From assembly GCA_049657775.1 (NCBI GenBank), contig JBASNZ010000030.1:1-24060 (forward strand): 24,060 bases of DNA, written 5' to 3'. A model generated the notes under the pieces. It was not told where the DNA came from and made no database searches. It was given only the letters and a program-made list of their open reading frames with translations. A program made the position numbers and the translations under genes. Source of the stretch: JBASNZ01 sp049657775. Its GTDB lineage: Bacteria; Actinomycetota; Coriobacteriia; Anaerosomatales; Anaerosomataceae. This document shows, one piece after another, positions 15,215-22,765 of this stretch (positions within the stretch are counted from its first letter, which is position 1; each line of letters begins with the position of its first letter).

Positions 15215-15265
15215 GAACACGGTGACAAGATGGCAACACCCCAGGTCAGGCCGCGCATTGACGTA

Positions 15266-15274
15266 TGGTAGAAT
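15266..15274 (+). promoter_or_regulatory. Extended -10 promoter candidate for the NlpC/P60 gene
   Basis: TGG-TAGAAT is an extended -10 match about 71 bases before the GTG start at 15346. The TTGACG just upstream (15258-15263) is too close (5-base spacer) to be its -35. With the minus-strand candidate at 15206-15214, the two start regions would be only about 60 bases apart, so coordinated control is plausible. Confidence 0.45.
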
Positions 15275-15345
15275 AGATACCGACCGAATGGCGGCTTACA
15301 CCCGCCGCCTCTTCATCGCAGATCCGACGCAGCAGGAGGTGAATC

Positions 15346-16461
15346 GTGCGGCCACATGCCACCGGAGCGTCGCTCCGAACCCTCCTTTCGCTGCTGCTCC
15401 TGACAACGCTTCTCGCCGGGGTCGCTCCCGCCGCAGCCGCACCCTCCACGCCTCAGATAGAGAAGAAGCGTGCCGAGGCGACGGCCGCCGAGGCCGAACT
15501 CGACAGAATGGCCAACGAGCTCGAGATCCAGGTGGAGGAGTACAACGCCATCTCCGAGGCGCTTGATCAGACTCGCGAACAGATCCGGCAGACGCGCGCC
15601 GACCTTGAGGCCGCAAGCCGTGAGCTGGAGACGTATCAGGGGCAGCTGGCAAACAGGGCCGCGAGCATCTACAAGGACGGCAACACGGGCATGCTGGGCG
15701 TGCTTCTTGGAACATCGTCGTTCGAGGACTTCGTTTCGCGATTCGACCTGCTCATGCGTATCAACCGTCAGGACGCCGAGATGGTCGCCGCCACCAAGGA
15801 AGCCAAGTCGCGCGTGGAGTCGATCGAGTTGGCGCTTGAAGCGCGCGAGGCCGAGCAGGTGGCGCTGCGCGCAGAGGCCGAGCGGCGCGGCGCGCAGATC
15901 GAGGCCGAGATCGCCAGGCAGGAGTCGTATGTGGCAGCTCTCAACTCCGAGGTGAAGCAACTTATGGCCGAGGAGGCCGAGCGCCAGCGCAGATTGGCGG
16001 CCGAGCGCGCGGCGAAGGCAGCCGCTGCTGCCGCCAGCAGCGGTGGACGCACGGCCACAGCTGCGGGCGATCTGCCGGCTGGCCATCCCGAAGTCGTGTC
16101 GATCGCACTCAGGTACCTTGGCGTCCCCTACAAGTGGGGCGGCACCAGTCCCAGCGGGTTCGACTGCTCGGGACTGTGTCAGTACACGTATGCACAGATC
16201 GGCATAACACTGCCCCGCACCAGTCGGTCGCAGTACGCCTCGGGGGCCCATATCGCTCCCGACAGGCTCGATCTCTTGCGTCCCGGAGACCTCGTGTTCT
16301 TCGGTACGGGAGGCGACCCGTCCAAGGTGCATCACGTGGGCATCTACGTGGGGGACGGCAACTTCATCCACGCCCCGTCGCGGGGTGATGTGGTGAAGGT
16401 CTCCTCGCTCACCGATCGCATCAGCAGCAGTGGGGACTACGTCGGGGCGTCACGCTTCTAG
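15346..16461 (+). CDS. Secreted coiled-coil NlpC/P60 peptidoglycan endopeptidase
   Basis: A 371-residue exported hydrolase that would cut peptidoglycan stem peptides. The signal peptide spans residues 1-32 (LRTLLSLLLLTTLLAGVAPA). A CwlO/RipA-like coiled coil runs from about 36 to 230, with SIYKDGNTGMLGVLLGTSSF at 107-126. A short Ala/Ser/Gly linker follows, then the NlpC/P60 domain (about 245-371). Catalytic residues visible are Cys274 in GFDCSGLCQY, His330 in HHVGIYVG and His342 in FIHAPS. RPGDLVFF is another family mark. The GTG start has GCAGGAGGTG upstream and gives a clean signal peptide. Divergent from an RlpA-type protein with the same kind of front half. The coiled coil probably inhibits or localises the enzyme through partners such as FtsEX-type complexes, known for PcsB/CwlO relatives. 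Confidence 0.93.
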   Translation: MRPHATGASLRTLLSLLLLTTLLAGVAPAAAAPSTPQIEKKRAEATAAEAELDRMANELEIQVEEYNAISEALDQTREQIRQTRADLEAASRELETYQGQLANRAASIYKDGNTGMLGVLLGTSSFEDFVSRFDLLMRINRQDAEMVAATKEAKSRVESIELALEAREAEQVALRAEAERRGAQIEAEIARQESYVAALNSEVKQLMAEEAERQRRLAAERAAKAAAAAASSGGRTATAAGDLPAGHPEVVSIALRYLGVPYKWGGTSPSGFDCSGLCQYTYAQIGITLPRTSRSQYASGAHIAPDRLDLLRPGDLVFFGTGGDPSKVHHVGIYVGDGNFIHAPSRGDVVKVSSLTDRISSSGDYVGASRF

Positions 16462-16542
16462 CATCGCTCTCAAAGCGCGCTGCCCCTGCCGATCCTGTGA
16501 TACCGCCTGTGCTTACGTCACGCAGGGAATGCATGGGCTCTG

Positions 16543-16551
16543 TGCTATCAT
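16543..16551 (+). promoter_or_regulatory. Extended -10 promoter candidate for iorAB
   Basis: TGC-TATCAT is an extended -10 match 53 bases before the TTG start of iorA, inside the 143-base gap after the NlpC/P60 gene. No clear -35 is present. It is the best candidate for starting the iorA-iorB-ACT transcript. No terminator hairpin was found in the same gap. Confidence 0.45.
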
Positions 16552-16592
16552 TCACGGAATCCAGCGCATCTTAGTCGCAGTATCCGTATCGT

Positions 16593-16598
16593 GGAGGT
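16593..16598 (+). promoter_or_regulatory. Ribosome binding site supporting the TTG start of iorA
   Basis: GGAGGT lies six bases before TTG at 16605. The next in-frame ATG (MSGNEAV) is 15 bases further, putting it about 21 bases from the ribosome site, so TTG is the better start. IorA proteins commonly begin a few residues before LMSGNEAVARGA. Confidence 0.7.
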
Positions 16599-16604
16599 GA
16601 CCGC

Positions 16605-18356
16605 TTGACGCGTACCCTGATGTCGGGGAACGAGGCCGTTGCACGCGGCGCATATGAGGCCGGCGTCGCCGTCGGGGTGGGCTACCCCGGCACGCCGTCG
16701 ACCGAGGTGCTCGAGAACCTCGTGCGCCAGCCCGAGGTGCACTGTGAGTGGGCGCCAAACGAGAAGGTGGCGGCTGAGGTCGCCGCGGGCGTCAGTCTGG
16801 GCGGCAAGCGCGTTCTGGTCACGATGAAGCACGTCGGGCTCAACGTCGCCGCCGATCCGCTCTTCACCCTGTCATACACCGGCGTCGGTGGAGGCTATGT
16901 CCTGCTCGTCGCCGACGATCCCGGTATGCACTCCTCTCAGAACGAGCAGGACAGCCGCAACTACGCCGCCTTCGCCAAAGTCCCCATGCTGGAGCCTTCC
17001 GGCAGTCAGGAGGCACTCGACTTCGTGCGCTCCGCGTTCGAGCTGTCCGAGCGATTCGATACGCCCGTGCTTGTTCGCACGACCACCCGCGTGTCTCACT
17101 CCAAGGCGCCTGTGTCCACGGGGGAGCGGACCGAAAACGACGCCGCGGTGTACGCGACGAACATGGGCAAGTGGGTGATGATGCCCGCCATGGCGCGCGC
17201 GCGGCGCGTGCAGGTGGCGGCGCGCACCGCCAGCCTACGCGAGTTCACCAACACGGGACCCTTCAACCGGATCGAGTGGCGCGACCGCTCGCTCGGGATC
17301 ATCGCGTCGAGTATCGCGTACGAGTACGTGCGCGAGGCGCTGCCTGAGGCCTCGGTTCTCAAGATCGGCATGGTCAACCCGCTCCCGGACGAGTTGTTCC
17401 GTGAGTTCGCGGCGGGTGTGGAGCGCGTTGCCGTGGTCGAAGAGCTCGACCGGTTCATGACAGACCACGCCAGGGCGCTTGGCATCGATCTTGTCGACAC
17501 CGAGCTGCCCGAGATAGGTGAACTGACGCCCGACCGCATCGCCGCGGCGTTCGGCGCACCGGCCCGTGATACTCGCGAGCCGATAACCGACCTGCCTCCA
17601 AGGCCACCGCTGCTGTGTCCGGGATGTCCGCATCGAGGCGTGTTCTGGGCGCTTGGCAAGATGAGGGCGACGGTCACGGGTGACATCGGCTGTTACACGC
17701 TTGCGGCGCTTCCACCGCTCTCGGCGATGGATGCCTGTGTGGATATGGGAGCGAGCATCGGCATGGCGCACGGGCTGAGCCTTGCCGGCACCGCACACGG
17801 GCCTATCGTCGGCGTGATAGGGGACTCCACGTTCGCGCACTCCGGCATCACGGGGCTGCTCAACATGGTGTACAACGGCGGCGTCGGGACCATCGTCATC
17901 TTGGACAACCGCACGACCGCGATGACGGGTCACCAGGGCAACCCGGTCTCTGGAATGACCATCAGCGGCACGGACGCCCCGCAACTCGACCTCATCGAGC
18001 TTGCGAAGGTGCTGGGGGTGACCTCGGTCAGGACTGTCGACCCGTTCGATCTGGGCGGGACGCTCGAGGTGCTCAAAGAGGCGACCTCCGAGGAGGTCCT
18101 CAGTGTGGTCGTGGCCAAGGGCCCGTGCGCGCTGCTCACCAGATCGACCGCGGATCCCTTTGCGGTGGACGAAGAGCTGTGCACCAAGTGTGGAGCATGC
18201 CTCCGCATCGGATGCCCCGCGATCATGAAGGCGCCGTCCGGACAGGCCGTGATCGACACGGCGGTCTGCGTGGGATGCGAACAGTGCGTGCAAGTCTGTC
18301 GCCTCTCGGCGATCGTACCCGCGGGGGCGTCGTGCGATTTCGGGGGAGGTGCCTAG
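16605..18356 (+). CDS. iorA: Indolepyruvate:ferredoxin oxidoreductase, alpha subunit
   Basis: A 583-residue cytoplasmic, oxygen-sensitive enzyme subunit. It converts aryl-pyruvates (from Trp, Phe, Tyr) plus CoA to aryl-acetyl-CoA and CO2, reducing ferredoxin. The N-terminal pyrimidine-binding domain starts LMSGNEAVARGAYEAGV and continues through GYPGTPSTE. A thiamine-diphosphate domain around 340-470 shows CPGCPHRG, GDIGCYTL and GDSTFAHSGITGLLN followed by DNRTTAMTGHQ. The C-terminus holds two [4Fe-4S] ferredoxin motifs: Cys526/529/532/537, with the family's wider last spacing, and Cys555/558/561/565. The second motif ends in Arg instead of the common Pro. iorB starts on the base after the stop. 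Phenylacetate-CoA ligase upstream in the window supports an aromatic amino acid route. Confidence 0.95.
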   Translation: MTRTLMSGNEAVARGAYEAGVAVGVGYPGTPSTEVLENLVRQPEVHCEWAPNEKVAAEVAAGVSLGGKRVLVTMKHVGLNVAADPLFTLSYTGVGGGYVLLVADDPGMHSSQNEQDSRNYAAFAKVPMLEPSGSQEALDFVRSAFELSERFDTPVLVRTTTRVSHSKAPVSTGERTENDAAVYATNMGKWVMMPAMARARRVQVAARTASLREFTNTGPFNRIEWRDRSLGIIASSIAYEYVREALPEASVLKIGMVNPLPDELFREFAAGVERVAVVEELDRFMTDHARALGIDLVDTELPEIGELTPDRIAAAFGAPARDTREPITDLPPRPPLLCPGCPHRGVFWALGKMRATVTGDIGCYTLAALPPLSAMDACVDMGASIGMAHGLSLAGTAHGPIVGVIGDSTFAHSGITGLLNMVYNGGVGTIVILDNRTTAMTGHQGNPVSGMTISGTDAPQLDLIELAKVLGVTSVRTVDPFDLGGTLEVLKEATSEEVLSVVVAKGPCALLTRSTADPFAVDEELCTKCGACLRIGCPAIMKAPSGQAVIDTAVCVGCEQCVQVCRLSAIVPAGASCDFGGGA

Positions 18357-18950
18357 ATGCCCGAGGTCACAACGGTCCTTCTCGCGGGAGTCGGCGGTCA
18401 AGGTACCATCCTCGCGGGTGACGTGCTTGCCAAGGTCGCCATCGCTCAGGGTTTTGACGTGCGTCTCTCCGAGGTGCACGGAATGGCGCAGCGGGGCGGC
18501 TCCGTAGACACCGTGGTGCGCTACGGCGATGAGGTTCATTCTCCCATCGTCGACCTCGGCGTTGCGGACCACCTGATCGCGTTCGAGCTTATCGAGGCGG
18601 CTCGCAAGCTGCCGTACCTCAAACCCGACGGTCGGCTCGTGGTCAACAACCGGCAGATCCAGCCGCTTCCCGTGCTGACCGGTGCGTTGCCGCTCCCCAC
18701 GGGACTCGAGGCGGCACTCGCCTACGAAGGCGCGGTCTTCATGGACGCAGAGGCGCTTGCCTGTGAGGCGGGTTCTCCGCGCTCGGCTAACGTGGTTCTC
18801 CTCGGCGCGGCGTCGTACGGGCTGCCGTTTCCCGAGGACGTGTGGGAAGAAGTGATCGCATCGAGGGTGCCCCCGAAGACAGTCGAGGGCAACCTGCGGG
18901 CGTTTCAACTCGGTCGCAAGGCGTGTGCAGAAGGGGTGTGCAACCTATGA
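18357..18950 (+). CDS. iorB: Indolepyruvate:ferredoxin oxidoreductase, beta subunit
   Basis: A 197-residue gamma-type domain subunit of the ketoacid:ferredoxin oxidoreductase superfamily. It opens with TVLLAGVGGQGTILAGDVLA, the family glycine-rich motif, followed by SEVHGMAQRGGSVDTVVRYG. LGVADHLIAFELIEAARKLPYL and the RSANVVLLGAASYGL block match IorB. It assembles with IorA and needs no cofactor of its own. The ATG abuts the iorA stop with GGGGGAGG inside iorA. Its own stop overlaps the next gene's ATG (ATGA), so the ACT protein is translationally coupled to it. Length is normal. Confidence 0.95.
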   Translation: MPEVTTVLLAGVGGQGTILAGDVLAKVAIAQGFDVRLSEVHGMAQRGGSVDTVVRYGDEVHSPIVDLGVADHLIAFELIEAARKLPYLKPDGRLVVNNRQIQPLPVLTGALPLPTGLEAALAYEGAVFMDAEALACEAGSPRSANVVLLGAASYGLPFPEDVWEEVIASRVPPKTVEGNLRAFQLGRKACAEGVCNL

Positions 18951-19399
18951 GTGACAGCAAGGTCAAGCAGCTCTCTGTGTTCATCGAGAACAAGTCCGGT
19001 CGCGTCAGTGAAGTCACGGACGTGCTCGGTGAGGCCGGTGTCAACATCCGGGGCTTCTCGGTCTCGGACACCGCCGAATACGGCATTCTCCGGCTTATCG
19101 TGGATCAGCCCGAGGTGGCCACGGCGGCGCTGAGAGCCGGGGGGTTCACGGTACGCGAAGACGATGTGATCTGCATCGACCTGCCTGACGTCCCCGGCGG
19201 GCTTGCGGGTGTGCTCAAGATCGTCTCCGCCGCGGGCGTGAACATCGAGTACGTGTACTCTCTCATCGCCACGTACGTGGTGATCAATGTCGCTGATGTG
19301 GACCGGGCGCTGCACCTCCTGTCGGACAGGCCGGTACGGCTGGTCTCACAGGAGGAGCTGGCCTCGGCACACTCGTACGGCGAGGAACGGCAAGGGTAG
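18947..19399 (+). CDS. Tandem ACT-domain protein (second copy)
   Basis: A 150-residue protein with two ACT domains: KQLSVFIENKSGRVSEVTDV then LGEAGVNIRGFSVSDTAEYG, and in the second half DLPDVPGGLAGVLKIVSAAG. The first half closely parallels the ACT protein beside paaK (shared SVF-EN-(T/S)GR, G-AGVN-R, DTAE(F/Y)G), so they are paralogs. The C-terminus is about 10 residues longer. The ATG at 18947 overlaps the iorB stop by four bases; an earlier in-frame start inside iorB would add 35 residues with no ACT similarity. It probably binds an aromatic or branched-chain amino acid and modulates, or marks regulation of, IorAB. No DNA-binding domain is present. Confidence 0.88.
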   Translation: MSDSKVKQLSVFIENKSGRVSEVTDVLGEAGVNIRGFSVSDTAEYGILRLIVDQPEVATAALRAGGFTVREDDVICIDLPDVPGGLAGVLKIVSAAGVNIEYVYSLIATYVVINVADVDRALHLLSDRPVRLVSQEELASAHSYGEERQG

Positions 19400-19464
19400 G
19401 GGTTGCCCATCCCCGTGCAACCGGGGACGCGGGCGGGCGCATCGATCGAAGGAGGACGATCGAC

Positions 19465-19649
19465 ATGGAGGGTAGCAGGCGCGCGTTGATCGCCGCGCTG
19501 CGTGCCCTCGCGCGGAGCTTGAGAAGACGCAGGGCTTCGTGGGCACAGGCGGGACGTTCACGATGAGTAGCGAAGATCACGATGGCCTCAAGGCCAGCGA
19601 TCTCGTCATGCACGAGATCGAGGGGGGCATGTGGGTGTTCGCCGAATAG
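19465..19649 (+). pseudogene. Decayed remnant of a LivK-like substrate-binding protein gene
   Basis: An intact-looking ribosome site (GAAGGAGGAC) and ATG at 19465 are followed by a short frame ending at 19561-19566. From 19521 to the TAG at 19647-19649, another frame reads EKTQGFVGTGGTFTMSSEDH and on to EGGMWVFAE. This aligns end-to-end with the last residues of the complete binding protein encoded just downstream (TSGLVGVGGTFNYSAKDHNG to EGGTWVLDE), about 19 identities in 36. The first frame also carries AALR, matching AALRDAIE there. So the start and the extreme C-terminus survive, joined by a large deletion plus a frameshift around 19504-19515. The rest of the 277-base gap (19400-19676) holds only a weak hairpin near 19410-19427. 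No functional product is expected. Confidence 0.8.
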
Positions 19650-19676
19650 GCGACTAGTGGACAGGGGAGCGGTACC

Positions 19677-20858
19677 GTGAAACGGACATTCCGAACGGTC
19701 GTGACACTCGCGGTCGCAATCGCGCTCGTCGGGGCGCTCGCGGGTTGTGCGAAGAGCGACGATGACGCCACCGGAGGCACCGCCGAACCGTATCGCATCG
19801 GCGCGATCCTCTCGCTGACGGGCACGTACGCCGGGCTCGGTATTCCGGAGGAGCAGGCCATCAAACTCGAGGTAGAACGCGTGAACGAAGGTGGTGGTAT
19901 CAACGGACATCCGATCGAGGTCATCTACGAGGACGACGCGACCGATCCGGCGAAGGGCGTGGCCGCGGCGACCCGCCTGATCGAACAAGAAGGCGTCATT
20001 GCGATCATCGGCGCCACGGGCACCGGTCAGACGATGGGCCTGAGAAGTGAGATCCAGCGCGCTGGCATCCCGCAGGTCTCGATGGCGGGAGGCTCGGTCG
20101 TCACTGACGATCTCGATCCGCTCGTGTTCCAGACACCGTGGCCCAACCGGATCGTAGTACCGTTCACCCTTTCTGCGCTCAAGGATCGCGGTTACACGAA
20201 GATCGCCGTCATCAGCGACACCGGGGGTTACGGTGTGGATGGCCGCGACGTCATCGTCAGTAACGTCGCGGCTGCCGGCATCACGATCGTTGCCGATGAG
20301 ACGTTCAACCCGGGTGACACCGATATGACCGCCCAGCTCACAAAGATCAAGGGCGCCTCACCCGATGCGGTGCTGATGTGGAACGCCGGCAAGGAAGCGG
20401 CGATCGTTGCCAAGAACATGAAGCAGCTCGGCATGGAGCAGCCACTCTACGGCAGCCCGGGTAACGGCCGCAAGGAGTTCATCGACGGCGCCGGCGATGC
20501 TGGCGAGGGGTTCCGATTCGCGGCCGGTAAGGTCCTGGTACCCGAGGCATACGAGAAGGACTCCACCGCGTATCAGGTGGCAACGGACTTCATCTCCCGC
20601 TATACCGACAAGTGGGGTACGGCGCCGGACATCTTTGCCGGGCATGCGTACGACGCCTTCCTCGTGGTCACGGACGGGCTCTCGCGCGTGGATGGTGAGG
20701 TGACGCCCGCGGCGCTTCGGGACGCCATCGAGCGCACGAGCGGCCTCGTGGGCGTTGGTGGCACGTTCAATTACTCGGCGAAGGACCACAACGGACTCAC
20801 GACTGACGAACTGGTGATCTATCGTGTCGAAGGTGGCACGTGGGTGCTCGACGAGTGA
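19677..20858 (+). CDS. livK: Branched-chain amino acid-type ABC transporter, substrate-binding lipoprotein
   Basis: A 393-residue periplasmic-binding-type lipoprotein of the LivJ/LivK (HAAT) family. The signal has a lipobox LAGC with Cys24 as the lipidated residue, followed by a short acidic linker. The type 1 fold begins with PYRIGAILSLTGTYAGLGIP, and EQAIKLEVERVNEGGGING is the usual second block. GATGTGQT and the C-terminal VGGTFNYSAKDHNGL are further family marks. GTG at 19677 follows AGGGGAGC and starts the signal peptide. livH, M, G and F follow. The family carries Leu/Ile/Val but also amides, urea, aromatic acids and other ligands, so the substrate is open; beside iorAB and an ACT gene an amino acid or aryl acid is likely. 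Confidence 0.93.
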   Translation: MKRTFRTVVTLAVAIALVGALAGCAKSDDDATGGTAEPYRIGAILSLTGTYAGLGIPEEQAIKLEVERVNEGGGINGHPIEVIYEDDATDPAKGVAAATRLIEQEGVIAIIGATGTGQTMGLRSEIQRAGIPQVSMAGGSVVTDDLDPLVFQTPWPNRIVVPFTLSALKDRGYTKIAVISDTGGYGVDGRDVIVSNVAAAGITIVADETFNPGDTDMTAQLTKIKGASPDAVLMWNAGKEAAIVAKNMKQLGMEQPLYGSPGNGRKEFIDGAGDAGEGFRFAAGKVLVPEAYEKDSTAYQVATDFISRYTDKWGTAPDIFAGHAYDAFLVVTDGLSRVDGEVTPAALRDAIERTSGLVGVGGTFNYSAKDHNGLTTDELVIYRVEGGTWVLDE

Positions 20859-20882
20859 CGTCTCGCGGGGTAGGCGCGTGAG

Positions 20883-21761
20883 ATGAATAGCGCCGGACTG
20901 CTGCAGTTCGTCTTCTCCGGACTCCAGAATGGAGCCGTGTACGCCCTCGTGGCGCTCGGCTTCACACTGGTGTACGCCTCGACGGGCATCATCAACTTCG
21001 CCCAGGGTGAGTTCTTCATGCTCGGCGGGATGCTCGCCGTCGCGGGGGTCAACGCCGGACTGCCGCTCCCGATCGCGGTCATCGCGTCTGTGATCGCCAC
21101 CGCGAGCGTGGGGCTCGTGTTCGAGCGTGTCGCGCTTCGGCCCCGGCGTGCGTCAGGGCCGCTCGTACTCATCATCATCACCATCGGCGGCTCGATGGTC
21201 ATCAAGTCGCTGGCGCGGCACCTGTTCGGTCCAAACGAGTTGTCGCTTCCGGCGTTCTCATCGGGCGGCTCGATCATGGTGGCCGGTGCCGCCATCGACC
21301 GTCAGGTGCTGTGGATCTGGGGGCTCACGATCATCGCGGTCGTGGCCCTCACGGTGGTCTACGACAAGACCAGACTCGGTCGCGCGATGCGTGCGTGCTC
21401 GCTCAGCCACGACGCGGCGCGCCTGATGGGAATCGACACAGCGGGCGTGGTCATGGTCTCATTCGGGCTCTCCGCCGCACTGGGGGCACTCGCCGGCGTC
21501 GCGGTCGCACCGCTTACGCAGACGGCCTTCGATGTCGGTGCACGCGCCGGACTCAAAGGCTTCGCGGCCGCGATCGTGGGAGGGCTGGGCAATCCGGTGG
21601 GTGCGGTGGTGGGCGGACTCGTTCTCGGCCTTCTCGAGAGCCTGTCGGTCGCTTTCATCTCGAGCACCTACAAAGACGCGATCGCGCTCGTGGTGTTGCT
21701 CATGGTGCTGTTCATCCGCCCGCAGGGACTTCTCGGGCGATCGCACAAGGAGAAGCTGTGA
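20883..21761 (+). CDS. livH: Branched-chain amino acid-type ABC transporter permease (LivH)
   Basis: A 292-residue integral membrane permease with about eight hydrophobic segments. LivH marks are LQFVFSGLQNGAVYALVALG at the N-terminus, STGIINFAQGEFFMLGGML, and the cytoplasmic coupling loop TRLGRAMRACSLSHDAARLM followed by GIDT. The C-terminal GFAAAIVGGLGNPVGAVVGG is also typical. It starts 24 bases after livK with only a weak ribosome site (GGGGTAGG), and its stop overlaps the livM start (GTGA). It pairs with LivM to form the channel. Length matches the family. Confidence 0.94.
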   Translation: MNSAGLLQFVFSGLQNGAVYALVALGFTLVYASTGIINFAQGEFFMLGGMLAVAGVNAGLPLPIAVIASVIATASVGLVFERVALRPRRASGPLVLIIITIGGSMVIKSLARHLFGPNELSLPAFSSGGSIMVAGAAIDRQVLWIWGLTIIAVVALTVVYDKTRLGRAMRACSLSHDAARLMGIDTAGVVMVSFGLSAALGALAGVAVAPLTQTAFDVGARAGLKGFAAAIVGGLGNPVGAVVGGLVLGLLESLSVAFISSTYKDAIALVVLLMVLFIRPQGLLGRSHKEKL

Positions 21762-22765
21762 GCGAGCGCGACACCATGCGCACGGTCACAGCGATCGCAG
21801 GCCCCGCGGCGGGCATTGCGCTCGTGGCGGCGGCGCCGTTGCTCACCGACGATCGCTACGTGCTCAAGGTGCTGACGTTCGTGGGGATCAACGTGATCGT
21901 CATCGCCGGATTGTCGCTTCTCTTCGGGTACGCGGGGCAGATCTCGCTCGGGCATGCGGCGTACGTGGGCCTCGGCGCGTACACGTCGGGATACCTGACG
22001 ACAGCGCACCAGACGCCCTGGCTGCTCGCGGTGCTCGCGGGTGCGCTCGTGGCGGGTCTGGGCGGTCTTCTGCTGGCGTTGCCAAGCTTGCGCCTTAAAG
22101 GGCACTACCTTGCCATGGCCACGCTCGGCTTCAACGAGATCATGAGCGTGCTGTTCGTTGAGGCGCGGGGCATCACCGGCGGCAACGACGGGCTCTCGGG
22201 AATCCCGTACCCGTCCATCGGCGCCTTCAAGATGGACACTCCCTCGGCTAACTACCTGCTCGTGTGGGGTGTTGCGATCCTGGTGCTGCTCCTCGCGGGC
22301 AACATGGTGCGAACACGACCCGGCCGGGCGATGCGTGCGCTGCACGGCTCGGAGCTGGGGGCTTCTGCGTGCGGAGTGGACACCACGCGGCTCAAGGTAC
22401 AGGTGTTCACGCTCTCGGCGGCGCTCGCCGGACTTGCCGGGGCGCTCTTCGCACACACGGTGGGCTTTGTCTCACCCTCCTCATTCGGCCTGGACTTCTC
22501 CGTGCTCCTTGTTGCCATGGTCGTCGTTGGCGGGTCGGGCTCGCTGGTCGGGCCGCTTCTCGCGTGCGTGTTCCTCACACTGTTGCCGTACGCCGATGCG
22601 CTCATACCGGGTCTTTCCAGGGACGCCATCGCGTTCGTTCAGGACTGGGAGGCCGACATCTCGGGTCTGGCCATGATCGGCGTGCTGCTGTTCGCTCCCA
22701 AGGGTCTGTCCGGTGTTGCCCGCGCGATAGCGCGGCCGCGCGCGGGCGAAGGTGAGACGTCGTGA
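21758..22765 (+). CDS. livM: Branched-chain amino acid-type ABC transporter permease (LivM)
   Basis: A 335-residue membrane permease. Diagnostic stretches are NVIVIAGLSLLFGYAGQISL followed by GHAAYVGLGAYTSG, RLKGHYLAMATLGFNEI, GITGGNDGLSGIP, and the coupling loop TRPGRAMRALHGSELGASAC. The C-terminus has VVVGGSGSLVGPLLA. GTG at 21758 overlaps the livH stop by four bases, with AAGGAGAAG upstream. A much longer upstream in-frame reading is a low-complexity shadow inside livH and is rejected. The GTGA at its end overlaps livG. Its normal partners are LivH, LivG and LivF. Confidence 0.94.
   Translation: MSERDTMRTVTAIAGPAAGIALVAAAPLLTDDRYVLKVLTFVGINVIVIAGLSLLFGYAGQISLGHAAYVGLGAYTSGYLTTAHQTPWLLAVLAGALVAGLGGLLLALPSLRLKGHYLAMATLGFNEIMSVLFVEARGITGGNDGLSGIPYPSIGAFKMDTPSANYLLVWGVAILVLLLAGNMVRTRPGRAMRALHGSELGASACGVDTTRLKVQVFTLSAALAGLAGALFAHTVGFVSPSSFGLDFSVLLVAMVVVGGSGSLVGPLLACVFLTLLPYADALIPGLSRDAIAFVQDWEADISGLAMIGVLLFAPKGLSGVARAIARPRAGEGETS

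Noticed and set aside
15258..15263. TTGACG as a -35 box for the NlpC/P60 gene
   Set aside because: The nearest good -10 (TAGAAT) is only 5 bases away and nothing -10-like lies at 16-18 bases.
17235..18908. Long minus-strand open frame (557 codons) opposite iorA and iorB
   Set aside because: Arg/His/Asp-rich composition with no domain, no ribosome site, and lying antisense to two certain genes; a GC-rich shadow frame.
19410..19427. Hairpin TCCCCG / CGGGGA after the second ACT gene as a terminator
   Set aside because: A 6-bp stem with a 6-base loop but no following T-run; too weak to call a rho-independent terminator.
19465..19566. Intact short protein of 33 residues with a good ribosome site
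   Set aside because: Arg-rich with no sense of its own; the adjoining frame clearly encodes a livK-like C-terminus, so it is better explained as the front of a decayed gene.
21311..21757. Upstream extension of livM by 149 codons
   Set aside because: The stretch is Arg/Gly-rich and lies inside livH in another frame; the GTG at 21758 with a ribosome site and 4-base overlap is the real start.
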